Shown piece after piece: positions 1 to 9,111 of a DNA stretch of 21,152 nucleotides. The DNA is from Muribaculaceae bacterium (lineage in GTDB: Bacteria > Bacteroidota > Bacteroidia > Bacteroidales > Muribaculaceae), in NCBI GenBank assembly GCA_009775125.1, contig VSPD01000045.1, positions 1 through 21,152 on the forward strand. Direction: 5' to 3'. How positions within the stretch are numbered: the stretch's first letter is position 1; the number at the start of each line of letters is the position of its first letter. Under the pieces are notes generated by a model, which saw only the letters and a list, made by a program, of their open reading frames with translations, ran no database searches and was not told the DNA's origin. The position numbers were made by a program, and so were the translations under genes.

Positions 1-74
1 TTTTTTCCCCCCCGACCCCGCCATCCGCGCCTCGCCTTAGTCGCGTGGGCTCGGAGATGTGTATCAGCGACCAG
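1..74 (+). other. Sequencing adapter contamination (Illumina P7 + N701 index + Nextera end)
   Basis: This stretch is library adapter, not chromosome. Positions 44-64 match the Nextera read-2 adapter exactly over 21 bases (ending GGAGATGTGTAT). Positions 32-39 read TCGCCTTA, which is the N701 i7 index as written in the adapter oligo. Positions 8-31 align without gaps to the 24-base P7 oligo with 12 identities, and every one of the 12 mismatches is called C, as expected of a failing read tail. Positions 65-74 correspond to the rest of the transposon mosaic end, again mainly with A read as C. Genomic sequence begins at 74 or 75. The order P7, index, transposon end, insert is that of a real Nextera fragment. 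The adapter sequences come from general knowledge; the alignment was done by eye. Confidence 0.95.
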
Positions 75-3000
75 GGGATACCAGAGGCGGGGGATGACGC
101 GGGTGTGGCCCATGGCGCGGAGCAGGTCGGCGTAGTGGCTTACCTGGCGGCGGTGTGCCGGTAGGATTTCGGAGGTGAATTTGAAGTCGACTATCTCGAC
201 TGTGCCGTCGGGAAGGAATACTATGCGGTCGGGGCGGCGCGTGTCGTCGGTTTCGGGGTCGTAGATCGGCTGCTCCACGAGGATGCGGTCGTAATCACGG
301 AACCAGCTGAGCACCTGCGGAGTGCCGCCCTCGATTATGGAATGAACAAAGGCGGCGGTGGATTCGGTGTCGGCAAGCGACAGGCGGTTGCGGCGGCACA
401 CCTCGGTCACGGCCCGGTCGATCGAGTCAATGTCGGTGACAGACGCCATGATGTCGTGGAGTAGGATGCCTCGCAAGCGGGCTTTTTCCTCGGCTTCGGT
501 CTCGGCATGGCTTTTTACCTGCTCTGCATCGGCTTCTGCCACGGGCACGGGGTCACGGTCGTCGATGTCGGTGTCGAGCTCGCGCACATCGTCGACCGAG
601 AGTAGCATCTCGGTGTCCTTGCGGTAGTGGATGGGATATTCGGCCGTGAACGGCTCTATGCGCGGCGCGCCTACTGCCTTGCGCCGTTTCTGCGACTTGC
701 GCCGTCCCTGCCCGGCCACGGTGGGCTCGCCCATGGCGAAAGAGAGCGACGACGTGTCGTAGCCTTGCGAGAGGTCGAGGGTGAGGTCGGACGGCGCGGT
801 GCCGGCTTCGAAAATTTGGCTGATAACCCACGACATGGAGGGAGCCGACGTGTCTTTTGACGGGGCCTTGGGGGTGTACCAGCAGGTGAGTTCGTGCTTG
901 GCGCGGGTAAACGCCACGTAGGTCATGTTGAGCATGTCGGTGACACGCTCGCGGGCGTCGGACACCGACAAGTGATGGAACGGCGACGCATCGAGCGACC
1001 ATGCCTCTGTCTCGGTGAGGTATATTATATCGGGGCACACGGCGGGGTCGATGCCCGGAAGCGAGGGGAACGGCACCCATTTTCCGCGTTTTTTCCCCGA
1101 AGTGCTCCAGTCGCAGAACGGGATGTAGACGCAGGCAAATTCGAGGCCTTTGGACTTGTGGATTGTCATGACGCGCACGGCGTCGATGTCGGCCGACGCC
1201 GGAATGGCGAGTTTGGAGCATCGCGTGTCCCACCAGCGGAGAAAACCGTTGAGCGACGGATTGTAGACCGTGGAATATTCGAGCACGGCATCCTGGAAGG
1301 CGGCGATGTAGGCCATCGACGAGTTGATTTCCTGCTCGGAGAAGTGCTCATGTATTATAGTCTCGACAAGAGCCGGAAGGGTGGCGGGATTGTGAGAGCG
1401 GATACGGCCGATGGTGCCGGCTATGGCCTCGGTGTCGGCGGCAAGGTCGGGGCTCAGGGCCAGAATCAAAGCCTCGTTGTCGGAAGCTGCTCCGCGACGG
1501 AAATATTCGAAGCGGCTCATCATCATGTCCACATCGCGGGGCGAGGCGTAGATTGGCCGGCCGTCGGGCGTCTTGTCCAACGAAGCCCATTCGCGGTCGA
1601 GCATACGCATCACGCTCACGATAAGATTTACCGCCGGCGATTTCACCAGCAGAAGCGACTCGTCGGACATGATTGGTATCTGCGGATAATGCTCTATCAG
1701 ATAGTCGATTGCGCGACTTCCCTCGGTGTTGCGGCGCACCAGGATTGCAATCTCGCGCCAAGGGTAGCCGCCACGGTCGTGCCGGTCGATGATGTCGATG
1801 GCCATCTGCTCGAGGTTTTGGTCGGCATCGAGATTTATGGTGTTGATAAAACGGATGTGCGATGGGAGGCCGTCGTTGTCGGCGCGCATATGCTGCACCA
1901 CATTCTCGAAGCCTTCCACGTCGAGCCGGGCGGCAAGGTCGCGGAAAAGGGCGTTGTTGAAGCGTATTACGCCCGGCGCGCTGCGATGGTTGGTATTGTC
2001 GGCGGCCTCGCCTCCGCGTATGTGGTGGAACGCGGCGAAATATTCGTCTTGGGCCACGCGATGGTGCAGAAGGTCGGGCTCGGAGTTGCGGAAACGGTAT
2101 ATCGACTGTTTTTCGTCGCCGATTATGAGGCTGTCGTGGTCCTCGGACACGCCGGAGCTTACAAGCGGACGAAGATTCTCCCATTGCAGGCACGAAGTGT
2201 CCTGAAACTCGTCGATGAGGAAATGGCGCAGCTCCACGCCCAGACGCTCGTAGATAAAGGGCAGCTCGCTGCGGTCGATGATGCGGCGGAGCAGGTCGTT
2301 GGTGTCGGAGAGGAGGATTGTATTGTTGTCGTCGTGAAACTTGTCGATGAAATTCCAGGCGTTTGCCAGCAGCCCGAGGAAATCGAGTGAACGGCGCACC
2401 TGCTCGAGCGTGTCGATTTGCAGGATTGTGTCGCCTACCGCCTCAAAGAAATCTTTCACCGGCTGCAAGGCGGAAAAATCCTTTACCTTGAATTTGGATT
2501 TTACGGCCACGGCATCGGCTCCGCGCGACGGGTCGGCGGCCGCGGCGATGGTTGACTTGGTGTAGAAGTCGGACGCCTCGGGCATCTCGCCTTCGGCCAT
2601 GCGGCAAAGGCGGTCGCGCACGGTGGCGTTCACCATTTCGGGGCACGAGGCCACGAGCGGAGCGGCATCCAAAGCGGCGCGGGCGGCGCGCTGCAAGTCG
2701 CGTCCGATCATGGCTATGCGCGCGTTCAGCTGCTTTTTGAGCGTGTCGAGGCGCGACGGGTCGGCCAGATATTCGCGCATCTTGCCTCGGTGGACCTTGA
2801 AAGGCTCCTCGCAGATGTGCGATATATTCTCGATAAGGCTGAGATGCACGTCGGAATTGCGGTTGAAAAAGTTGGCTCGCTCGCCACGCGCTATCTTTTC
2901 GTCCATAAACGACTCTATCCATCGTCCCAGGGGCGACGCGAGGTTGGCGTCGAAGTTGAATTGGTCGAGCATGTCGGCGACAGACATGCGTATGGCATAG

Positions 3001-3494
3001 TTGTCGTTTAGCTCGACGGAGAAATCGCCCTGGCGGTCGAGCTCGCGGGCAAACGTGCGGAGCACCCTCTGGAAGAAGGAGTCGATTGTGGATATGTTGA
3101 AATAGTGATAGTCGAACAGCAGCTGGCGCAGAGAGCTGCGCGCCGTCTCGGCCAGTTCGGAGCGCGAGCAGCCGAATTCTGCGCACAATTTTTCGGCGTA
3201 GGAAGCGTCTTCCTCGTCGGGAGCCGGCAGAGAAGCGAGGGCGTCGAGCTCGTCGATGATGCGCCGCTTCATTTCCTCCGTGGCCTTGTTGGTGAAAGTG
3301 ATGGCGAGAATCGAGCGGTGGCGCGAGGCGAGGCCACGTCCGGCCTTGCGGTAGCGCGGGTGGTTGAGGCGGTAGGTCTTGTCGTAAGGGTCCTTTATGC
3401 CCACCACGGCCTTGATAAATTCGTAGGCAAGGGTATAAGTTTTGCCGGCTCCTGCCGAAGCCTTGTAGATTGTGAGGGGTTTTGTCCGGCTCAT
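75..3494 (-). CDS. UvrD/RecB-like (AddA-type) ATP-dependent helicase-nuclease, C-terminus truncated
   Basis: The frame is open from the ATG at 3494 to the adapter junction, about 1140 codons. It encodes an SF1A helicase fused to a PD-(D/E)XK nuclease, the layout of AddA/RecB subunits that process double-strand breaks for recombination; a cytoplasmic repair role follows from the family. Visible motifs are Walker A ASAGAGKT (residues 12-19), motif Ia ITFTNKATEEMKRR (about 67-80), Walker B LIDEFQDTS (D428-E429), motif III GDEKQSIYRFRN (about 450) and the nuclease signature RPDRIVFL...VDFK (D1089, D1103, K1105). The last genomic residues, RVIPRLWYP, are typical of the extreme end of this family, so probably only some 10-20 residues are missing. 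The start is fixed by an ATGA overlap with the upstream SUI1 gene, implying coupled translation. An AddB-like nuclease partner often lies next to such genes and would fall outside the window (inference). Confidence 0.93.
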
Positions 3495-3814
3495 ACCTTG
3501 TAGCCTTTTGTGCGCAGGAACGCCACAACGGCGTCGAGGCGGTCGCCCTGGACGAGAATCTCGCCGTCGCGCACGGAGCCGCCGCATCCGAGCGAGCGTT
3601 TTATATCGGAGGCGAGCGCTTCTATTTGGTCGTCGGCTATGGTGAAACCGTCGATTATAGTGGCGATTTTTCCTCCGCGACGCTTGTCTCTCATCACGCG
3701 CAGGCGTCCGCGCTGACGGCTTTCGCCGGCAGGAGTCTCTTCGGGTGCGGGGGCGTCGCCTTGGGGCAGGTCGCCCATCAAGGCTCCAAGGGCGTCTTTC
3801 CAGTCGCTATTCAT
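3491..3814 (-). CDS. SUI1/eIF1-family translation initiation factor (YciH-like)
   Basis: A 107-residue protein whose C-terminal two thirds is a SUI1 (eIF1) domain: an RDKRRGGK basic stretch, ATIIDGF, then the hallmark LGCGGSVRDGEILVQGD segment. The N-terminal 40 residues are acidic, proline-rich and probably disordered. In archaea and eukaryotes this fold monitors start-codon choice on the small ribosomal subunit; in bacteria YciH-type proteins bind the ribosome but their role is less clear. I chose the ATG at 3814 (MNSDWK). An in-frame TTG at 3829 would give MPQSTM but overlaps the upstream gene further and has no visible advantage. The gene overlaps the lipoprotein stop by 8 bases, and its TGA overlaps the helicase ATG as ATGA, so all three are probably translated from one message. 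Confidence 0.9.
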   Translation of the reverse strand: MNSDWKDALGALMGDLPQGDAPAPEETPAGESRQRGRLRVMRDKRRGGKIATIIDGFTIADDQIEALASDIKRSLGCGGSVRDGEILVQGDRLDAVVAFLRTKGYKV

Positions 3815-4271
3815 AGTCGATTGAGGCAAGGTCGGTTACTGAGATTGAGTCGGGATATTCAAATTCGCTGTATTGCACGGAGGCCGGGTCGGCGAGTTCA
3901 AAGAGGAAAAAGGTGTCGTCGGGCATGGCGTTTTCATGCGTAATCATCTCTCCCACAAAAGAGCGCACAGAGTCGGGCGCGTCGGCATATGCGCTGTGAA
4001 ACAGCTTCACGCCCTCGGCTATCGCCGACTGGTCGTCGGTGCGGCTTCCGGCCGTGACCTGCACCAGGGCAATGCGGCATTTTTGGCCAACGGTGAGGGT
4101 GGTGTCGCTCTCGATGCACGACTGCGTCACCGACAAGGCTTTGTCGTAGCGTCCGTCGGCAATACAAGCCTCCGCGTCGGAAATCATATCGTCGGTGCTG
4201 CGGTTGGCACATGCGGTGCACAACAAAACAACAGCTATATATAATAATGTGGTGGAGAAAGAAAATTTCAT
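3807..4271 (-). CDS. Small lipoprotein, TPR-like helical, function unknown
   Basis: A 154-residue protein starting MKFSFSTTLLYIAVVLLCTAC: a hydrophobic signal peptide followed by a lipobox (LCTAC), so it is predicted to be processed by signal peptidase II and anchored through the cysteine at residue 21. The mature part begins with a helical stretch of the TPR type (MISDAEACIADGRYDKALSVTQSC), followed by a helical middle and an acidic tail, SISVTDLASIDYE. I chose the ATG at 4271 because an in-frame ATG 18 codons upstream lies at or ahead of the -7 box and would spoil the signal peptide. It is first in an operon with the SUI1 and helicase genes. I recognise no specific family beyond that and assign no function. 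Confidence 0.8.
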   Translation of the reverse strand: MKFSFSTTLLYIAVVLLCTACANRSTDDMISDAEACIADGRYDKALSVTQSCIESDTTLTVGQKCRIALVQVTAGSRTDDQSAIAEGVKLFHSAYADAPDSVRSFVGEMITHENAMPDDTFFLFELADPASVQYSEFEYPDSISVTDLASIDYE

Positions 4272-4294
4272 GGCTATATATCCTAAATCTTTTA

Positions 4295-4326
4295 CAAAGA
4301 TATGCAATATTTGGCTAACATCCAAA
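4295..4326 (-). promoter_or_regulatory. Bacteroidetes-type promoter for the lipoprotein-SUI1-helicase operon
   Basis: On the minus strand a TATCTTTG box (4295-4302) matches the Bacteroidetes -7 consensus TAnnTTTG. A TTTG (4323-4326) lies 20 bases upstream, in the place of the -33 element. Transcription should start near 4288, giving a 5' leader of roughly 17 bases before the ATG at 4271. The -33 TTTG is made from the end of the T-run of the upstream terminator, so terminator and promoter are fused. The boxes are seen; their activity is inferred. Confidence 0.7.
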
Positions 4327-4371
4327 AAAAGTTAAGGCCATTAAGGACCTTGATGTCCCTAATGGCCTTAA
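4324..4371 (-). terminator. Intrinsic terminator after the large secreted-protein gene
   Basis: The arms at 4332-4348 and 4355-4371 pair over 17 positions with a single wobble around a 6-base loop. On the minus strand the stem is followed by C and then seven Ts (4324-4330). There is no T-run on the plus-strand side, so it should stop leftward transcription from the gene that ends at 4389. The stem is built of TTAAGG/CCTTAA words like those at 15387-15430 and 18497-18554. Confidence 0.88.
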
Positions 4372-4388
4372 AATGTGAGTGATGATTT

Positions 4389-7300
4389 CTATCGGAGCAC
4401 CTTGGCGGCCGTGCGTCCCTGGCGGCGGATGTAGATGCCGGAGGCCGAGGGATTGTCGACACGGATGCCTTGCAGGTTGTAATATTCAACCGGTGCATTG
4501 TCGCCGGTGACGGAGCCTATGCCGCTAAGCGGGCCGGCTTCGACGATGTTGGATACGGGCGATTCGCCAAGGTCGTAGACCGTGGTCACGCCATAGCGGT
4601 GAGCGGGTGCCTCGGGAGCCTCGTCGACAAAAGATGTTGCCTCTACGGGTGCGTCGTTGAGACGGACGCCGTCGCGGTAGATGTTGTAGCCGACTGCCAC
4701 ACCGTCGAATTTGGCGGGAGCGTAGGTCACATCGTCGATCATGAGGTAATACTTGTCGTAAGAGTTACATTCGATTGCGAAATAGAGCGCGCCTTCGGGC
4801 AGGTCGGCGGTATATTCGGTCCAAGAAGCGGGCACGGCGCCGTCGGATTTGATTTCCTTAAACGAGGCGATGTCGGTGCCTTCGGTGGAATAGAGGACGC
4901 GCATCGACTCGGGCGACCATTCGCTGTAACTGCAAGCCCAGAACTTGACGGTCTGCGCCTCGCCGGAAAGCATGGGCGAGATGAGCCAGTCGGAGTTGGG
5001 CTTGGACGCGGGCTGGGCATAGAGGTTGGCCATGCACTTTGTGCCGGAGTGAGCCGAGAGATAGGATGTGGAGCCGGCGAAGTCGAGCACGAAGTAAGCG
5101 AGGGTGGTGACGTTGGGGGTGATTGTGGGCACTGTCACGCCGCCGGCCATATTGCCTACGGTCTGGCCGTCGGCATCGACGAGGGTCCAGTCGCCTGCCG
5201 CGAAGGCAAATGATTCGTAAGACTCGAAGTCGTCGGTCACGATGTCTTCGCCTTCCTCGATTGAGGGAGCCGACCATGTGAGCGATACGGAGGTGTCGCC
5301 TGCCGTGGCGGCAAGGTCGCCGACAACGGGCATCTTAGGCTCGTCGAGGGTAACTGTCGCGGTGGCCGACTCATTGTTGTCGAGGTCTTGGTCGGCGGCA
5401 AACGCTGCCTTGGCTTGATATTCGATTTCCTTGTCGGACATCGGGTTGAGCTCGACGGGTATCACGAAGTTGACGAAACCGTCGGGGTCGATAGCCTCTC
5501 CGTCGACTGTCTTGGCAAGTTCGCCGTTGGCATAGAGTTCAACGGAATATCCTTCAGCGCGGGCAATGCCGATGTTCTCAATTTTCACGGTTATGTCGAA
5601 GGGCTTGGCGGCAGCGGCCTTGGCCGGAGCGGAGATGGAGCGCACGGCCAGGTCGTAGTCGAGCTCGGGAGCGACGCGCACGGCGTCGAGGATGGTAAGG
5701 GTGTTGGTCTTGGCGGTGGCGGTGAATGAAATCTGCACCGAGCGTCCTTTGTAAGCGTCGAGCGAGTAGGTGATGCGCTTCCAGCCGTCCCAGTTGGGGA
5801 TGACGGTGCCGAGTTTCTTTGTCTCGCCGCCCGATATTACGGCCACGTCGAGGGTATTTTCGTTTGTCTCGCGCAGGCCGAAGACGTAGAACGACAGCAC
5901 GGGCTTGTCGCCGGTGACGGCAACCTTGCCGGAGACGATGCGGGCGCAGTCGCCGATAGCCTGGCCGACATAGGCGATAAAGCCGTTGTTGCCGTCGGCG
6001 TCGGTGAGACCCTCGATGTCGGCGTCGGTGTAGCCTCGCCATGAGCCTTGGCCCTCGATTTTCTCGGTCATATAGCCATGGGTGAGGGTGGAGTTGGCGA
6101 AGGTGTCGTAGTAGGGCATGTCGTAGGGTGTGCCGATGGCGGCCATTTCGCTGTAAGCGGGCTGAAGCGAGCGGCCGGCCACGGTCTTGCCATAGACGGC
6201 ATAATATATGAATGTCTGGCCTTCGGCAACAGGACGGTGGGTAAACTCGCAGCCTTCGATATCGTCTTCCACAATCTCGAGCGAGCCGGAGGAGCCGAGG
6301 GTGGCCACGGTGTACTTGATGTTGGAGCCGGAGAGCGGACGGCCGTTGAGGTCTTGGGTCACAGCGGGCCATGTGAGGCGGGCCTTGCCGGGCTCGGGTT
6401 CGTCGATAGCCACGGATTCAACGGCCTGCGGGAAGGTGAAGCCGAAGAAGTCCGACGCCGAGGCAGTGAAGCCTTTGCCGTCGGCATTGTAGGCCACGGC
6501 AGTATATTCGCAGTTGCCGGCTGTGGCTTCGGGGTCGGTGCAGGTATAGGTCCGGCCGGGAACGCAAGATGTGAATGTGTGCACGAGTGTCTCGCCGCGG
6601 CGCACTTCCATCTTCTCGACAGACGCGAGGGCGTTGCCGCCGATGGTTTTCGACGGAGCCACTACCGAGATCGAAGCGGAGAGGGCGCCCGAGGGATCGG
6701 CTGTGACCGTGATGGCGGGAGCGGCGGGAGCGGCGTCGGATGTGCCGGCGTCGACTCCGATGTTGGATATGTGCAGATAGTACATGTTCGGCTCGCTTAT
6801 GCCGTGGAAGCCGATATAATAGGTACCGGTGGTCTCGGGCTTGAATGTGCACGAATTGGGAGCGAGCACCTGGTTGGAGGTGATTTGTGTCGGAGCCATC
6901 AGCGTGGCGGTCATGGCCTCTACGGTGGGCGCGGCGCCGGCCTTTACCTCGATGATTTCGGGATAGGAGTCGCCGTTGTTGGCGGCGTCGAAGCTGATTG
7001 TGTAGGTGCGTCCGGCGGTGAGTTTAAGGCCGGGGAGGATGAGCCAGTCGTCCATTTTCGACATGCTGTACATGCACGACACCACGTTTGCGCTGCCCAA
7101 GGTACCGCGGCTCCATGTAGTGCCGTCGGCGTTGGCATCGATTATGGTGAACGAAGCCATTTCGTTTATGTCGGAGAACGAGCAGAAGAACGGCAGGGTG
7201 TAGTCGCCAAGAGCGACGCTGTTGGAGGGATTGGCGTAGGTTTCCGCGCCGTTGTACACGGCTGCCACGGTGTATTTGAAGAGCGTGTGCGACTCGGGCA

Positions 7301-8852
7301 CGGCCACTGCCTCGGTGTAGGTGCAGTCGGTGAGGCCCGTCACGGGTGTGCCGGCCACGTCGTTGACGTAGGGCGTAACGGTGAATGTCACTTTCGACGG
7401 GTCGAAATATCCGCCGTTGGCCGACACTTCGGCGCCTTCCCACGTGAGGGTCATTATGCCGTCGGCATATGCAAGCGTCACGTCGACCGGGGGCTGGGGC
7501 ATATCCTCGCCCACATAGTGCGTGGCCATGGCGCGCTCCGACTGGCCTTTGTCGTTGGACACCGACACGAGGAAGGTATATTTCCCCGATGCGGGCAAGG
7601 TGACGGGCACTGTTTTTGTCTCGCCGTATTCCACTGTGCCGCCGGCAAGGACGGTGCCGTTGGCCATGATGGTGTATTGCAGGGTACCTTCGCCGTCGCT
7701 GCCGTCGATATTCGATTCGGGAGCGCGGAAAGTGACGGTGCCCGAGAGCGATGCGCCGTCGAAAGCCGCCGACACATCGCCGGGAGCCGCCGGTGTGCCG
7801 CCGTCGGCCGGGGGAGCGGGAACATAGTTGCCTATCATGCAGGCGTTGTAGGGCATCTGATACACGAGGGTAGCCTCGGCGGTTGCCGGGTCTACGCGGT
7901 ACATCCACGATTTATCGTCGTCGGTAAAGGGCGAGTAATAGATATAACCCGTGGCGGAGTCTACGGCAATGTCGCTGAGCTGTGCCGACGCTATGCCGGT
8001 GTCGCCGATGCGGTTGAAGGCGCCGGTGCTCTTGTCGATAGTGCCGAGCGTGCCCTGGGCGGTTATGGCGTAAAGCACGCCGTTGTCGTCGAAGTCAAGG
8101 CCCATGATGTCCTCAGACGGGTCGTCGCGCAGCGTCGACACGCGTGTAAACGTCGTGGGATCCAATGTGCCTATCTGGAAATGGCCGCCCTCGTCGTTGA
8201 GAAACACGCCGTAGATAAGCGAGGTGGTGGGGTCGTAGTCGGCGCAGAAAGCCACCTGGTTGTAGTTGTCGGCGTCGGTCATGCTCGAATAGATGTATTC
8301 CACATCCGAGCCGGGAGTAAGGTCCACGCCTTTGAGGTCGTAGGTGAGCCAGTAATAATACATCATGGAGCCATACTGCATGCAGTCGAACACATAGTAG
8401 GCGTCGCGGCCCATCGTGGCGGCGCCGGCGTCGCTTATATCGTTGAAGATAGCCAGAGGCACGAGCACCGACGGCTGAGATTCGAGGTCGAAAGAATAAA
8501 TGCCATAGGAGGGCAGGCCTTCCGCCCAATATACCAGGCCGTTGACCATCGACGCCGGCGTGGCTGCGCGTGAAGCCTTGGCGGCTGCGGCCTTCGCGGC
8601 AAGCGACGGCATCGGCATCGAGCCCTTGATACGCAATGGCTGCTGACGCGCTATCGACTTGGTGCCGCGGCTCATCTTCGGCAGCATTTCCTTTTTCATA
8701 AACTCGGTTGGCTGCAAGGCCTTGCGCGTGGCACGCGATTCCGGACGCGAATCAAGCGACGGCGCTTTTTCCGCGGGCGCGGCAGCCGAAGCAGAGATAC
8801 CGACGGCAGCCACACACATTGCGGCGCCGGCGAATTTCAGCAGTTTTTTCAT
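4389..8852 (-). CDS. Large secreted multidomain surface protein (propeller, Fn3-like, cleaved-adhesin-like and CARDB-like domains, sorting tail)
   Basis: A 1487-residue protein with a signal peptide (MKKLLKFAGAAMCVAAVGIS, cleavage near SASAAA). After a basic linker, residues about 105-340 contain repeats such as YSFDLES, IGTLDPTTF, GTIDKSTGAF and YRVDPATAEA, typical of a beta-propeller. Residues about 355-545 and 705-905 look like fibronectin-III/Ig modules. Three jelly-roll regions (about 553-695, 912-1055 and 1205-1375) carry the DWLI(L/S)P and late IDDV/ISNI marks of gingipain-type cleaved adhesin domains. Residues about 1066-1168 resemble CARDB (DLAVRSISAP...NIGIARAEGYSVELY). The end, YYNLQGIRVDNPSASGIYI then a basic tail, resembles C-terminal sorting sequences of Bacteroidales secreted proteins; type IX export is possible but unproven. 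The ATG at 8852 is preferred over one 8 codons upstream because it starts a clean signal peptide. No catalytic motif was seen; adhesion or polymer binding is a guess. The gene is monocistronic. Confidence 0.85.
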   Translation of the reverse strand: MKKLLKFAGAAMCVAAVGISASAAAPAEKAPSLDSRPESRATRKALQPTEFMKKEMLPKMSRGTKSIARQQPLRIKGSMPMPSLAAKAAAAKASRAATPASMVNGLVYWAEGLPSYGIYSFDLESQPSVLVPLAIFNDISDAGAATMGRDAYYVFDCMQYGSMMYYYWLTYDLKGVDLTPGSDVEYIYSSMTDADNYNQVAFCADYDPTTSLIYGVFLNDEGGHFQIGTLDPTTFTRVSTLRDDPSEDIMGLDFDDNGVLYAITAQGTLGTIDKSTGAFNRIGDTGIASAQLSDIAVDSATGYIYYSPFTDDDKSWMYRVDPATAEATLVYQMPYNACMIGNYVPAPPADGGTPAAPGDVSAAFDGASLSGTVTFRAPESNIDGSDGEGTLQYTIMANGTVLAGGTVEYGETKTVPVTLPASGKYTFLVSVSNDKGQSERAMATHYVGEDMPQPPVDVTLAYADGIMTLTWEGAEVSANGGYFDPSKVTFTVTPYVNDVAGTPVTGLTDCTYTEAVAVPESHTLFKYTVAAVYNGAETYANPSNSVALGDYTLPFFCSFSDINEMASFTIIDANADGTTWSRGTLGSANVVSCMYSMSKMDDWLILPGLKLTAGRTYTISFDAANNGDSYPEIIEVKAGAAPTVEAMTATLMAPTQITSNQVLAPNSCTFKPETTGTYYIGFHGISEPNMYYLHISNIGVDAGTSDAAPAAPAITVTADPSGALSASISVVAPSKTIGGNALASVEKMEVRRGETLVHTFTSCVPGRTYTCTDPEATAGNCEYTAVAYNADGKGFTASASDFFGFTFPQAVESVAIDEPEPGKARLTWPAVTQDLNGRPLSGSNIKYTVATLGSSGSLEIVEDDIEGCEFTHRPVAEGQTFIYYAVYGKTVAGRSLQPAYSEMAAIGTPYDMPYYDTFANSTLTHGYMTEKIEGQGSWRGYTDADIEGLTDADGNNGFIAYVGQAIGDCARIVSGKVAVTGDKPVLSFYVFGLRETNENTLDVAVISGGETKKLGTVIPNWDGWKRITYSLDAYKGRSVQISFTATAKTNTLTILDAVRVAPELDYDLAVRSISAPAKAAAAKPFDITVKIENIGIARAEGYSVELYANGELAKTVDGEAIDPDGFVNFVIPVELNPMSDKEIEYQAKAAFAADQDLDNNESATATVTLDEPKMPVVGDLAATAGDTSVSLTWSAPSIEEGEDIVTDDFESYESFAFAAGDWTLVDADGQTVGNMAGGVTVPTITPNVTTLAYFVLDFAGSTSYLSAHSGTKCMANLYAQPASKPNSDWLISPMLSGEAQTVKFWACSYSEWSPESMRVLYSTEGTDIASFKEIKSDGAVPASWTEYTADLPEGALYFAIECNSYDKYYLMIDDVTYAPAKFDGVAVGYNIYRDGVRLNDAPVEATSFVDEAPEAPAHRYGVTTVYDLGESPVSNIVEAGPLSGIGSVTGDNAPVEYYNLQGIRVDNPSASGIYIRRQGRTAAKVLR

Positions 8853-8913
8853 CCTGGTAATGTTAGTTGATGACAAATTTTACTCTTTTTTGATTTTTAG
8901 GTCTATTTTGTCG

Positions 8914-8947
8914 CAAATATAATCCATATCCATCTATTCTGCAACAA
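8914..8947 (-). promoter_or_regulatory. Bacteroidetes-type promoter for the large secreted-protein gene
   Basis: On the minus strand TATATTTG (8914-8921) fits the -7 consensus TAnnTTTG. It is preceded, after 19 bases, by TTGTTGC (8941-8947), a good -33 element. The predicted start near 8907 gives an AT-rich leader of about 55 bases before the ATG at 8852. The region shared with the divergent lrgAB promoter (8948-9023) is AT-rich and contains a short TTAAGG...CCTTA dyad at 9010-9026 but no other signal I can name. Confidence 0.7.
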
Positions 8948-9023
8948 TAATCCGCTTTTTTGCAAACAAATGCACGCTATGAAAAAATAATTCATCCGGC
9001 CCTAAAAAATTAAGGCCCGTTCC

Positions 9024-9055
9024 TTATTGTATTTTTGAAATTATTCGTACCTTTG
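9024..9055 (+). promoter_or_regulatory. Promoter for the leader-lrgAB unit
   Basis: TACCTTTG (9048-9055) fits the Bacteroidetes -7 consensus, with TTATTG (9024-9029) 18 bases upstream as a -33 element. Transcription should begin near 9062. The nearest upstream gene is divergent, so this is the only visible plus-strand promoter able to serve the leader terminator and the two genes behind it. Confidence 0.7.
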
Positions 9056-9072
9056 CCCCCGCAATTTTTACA

Positions 9073-9111
9073 GTCCCATGAAAATCTCAGGATATTCATG
9101 GGCTTTTTTTT
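9073..9111 (+). terminator. Intrinsic terminator inside the lrgAB leader (putative attenuator)
   Basis: CCCATGAA (9075-9082) and TTCATGGG (9095-9102) form a perfect 8-bp stem with a 12-base loop, followed by C and eight Ts (9104-9111). It lies about 10-50 bases after the predicted transcription start and 18 bases before the lrgA ATG. No upstream plus-strand gene needs terminating here, so it most likely works as an attenuator or makes a roughly 50-nt leader RNA. The hairpin and T-run are seen; conditional read-through is inferred. Confidence 0.72.

Noticed and set aside
894..2390. 498-codon plus-strand open frame
   Set aside because: It is the antisense of the helicase frame, which carries Walker A, DEFQDTS and PD-(D/E)XK motifs in one continuous frame. 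The plus-strand translation has no recognisable motif and is explained by GC-rich codon bias.
6048..8573. 841-codon plus-strand open frame opposite the large surface protein
   Set aside because: The minus-strand product has a signal peptide, promoter, terminator and domain-like repeats; the plus-strand product is a Gly/His/Val-rich shadow without a promoter or recognisable domains.
9078..9111. Leader hairpin considered as a known metabolite riboswitch
   Set aside because: The whole leader is about 65 bases with a single simple hairpin, too small for an aptamer plus expression platform of the classes I can recognise.
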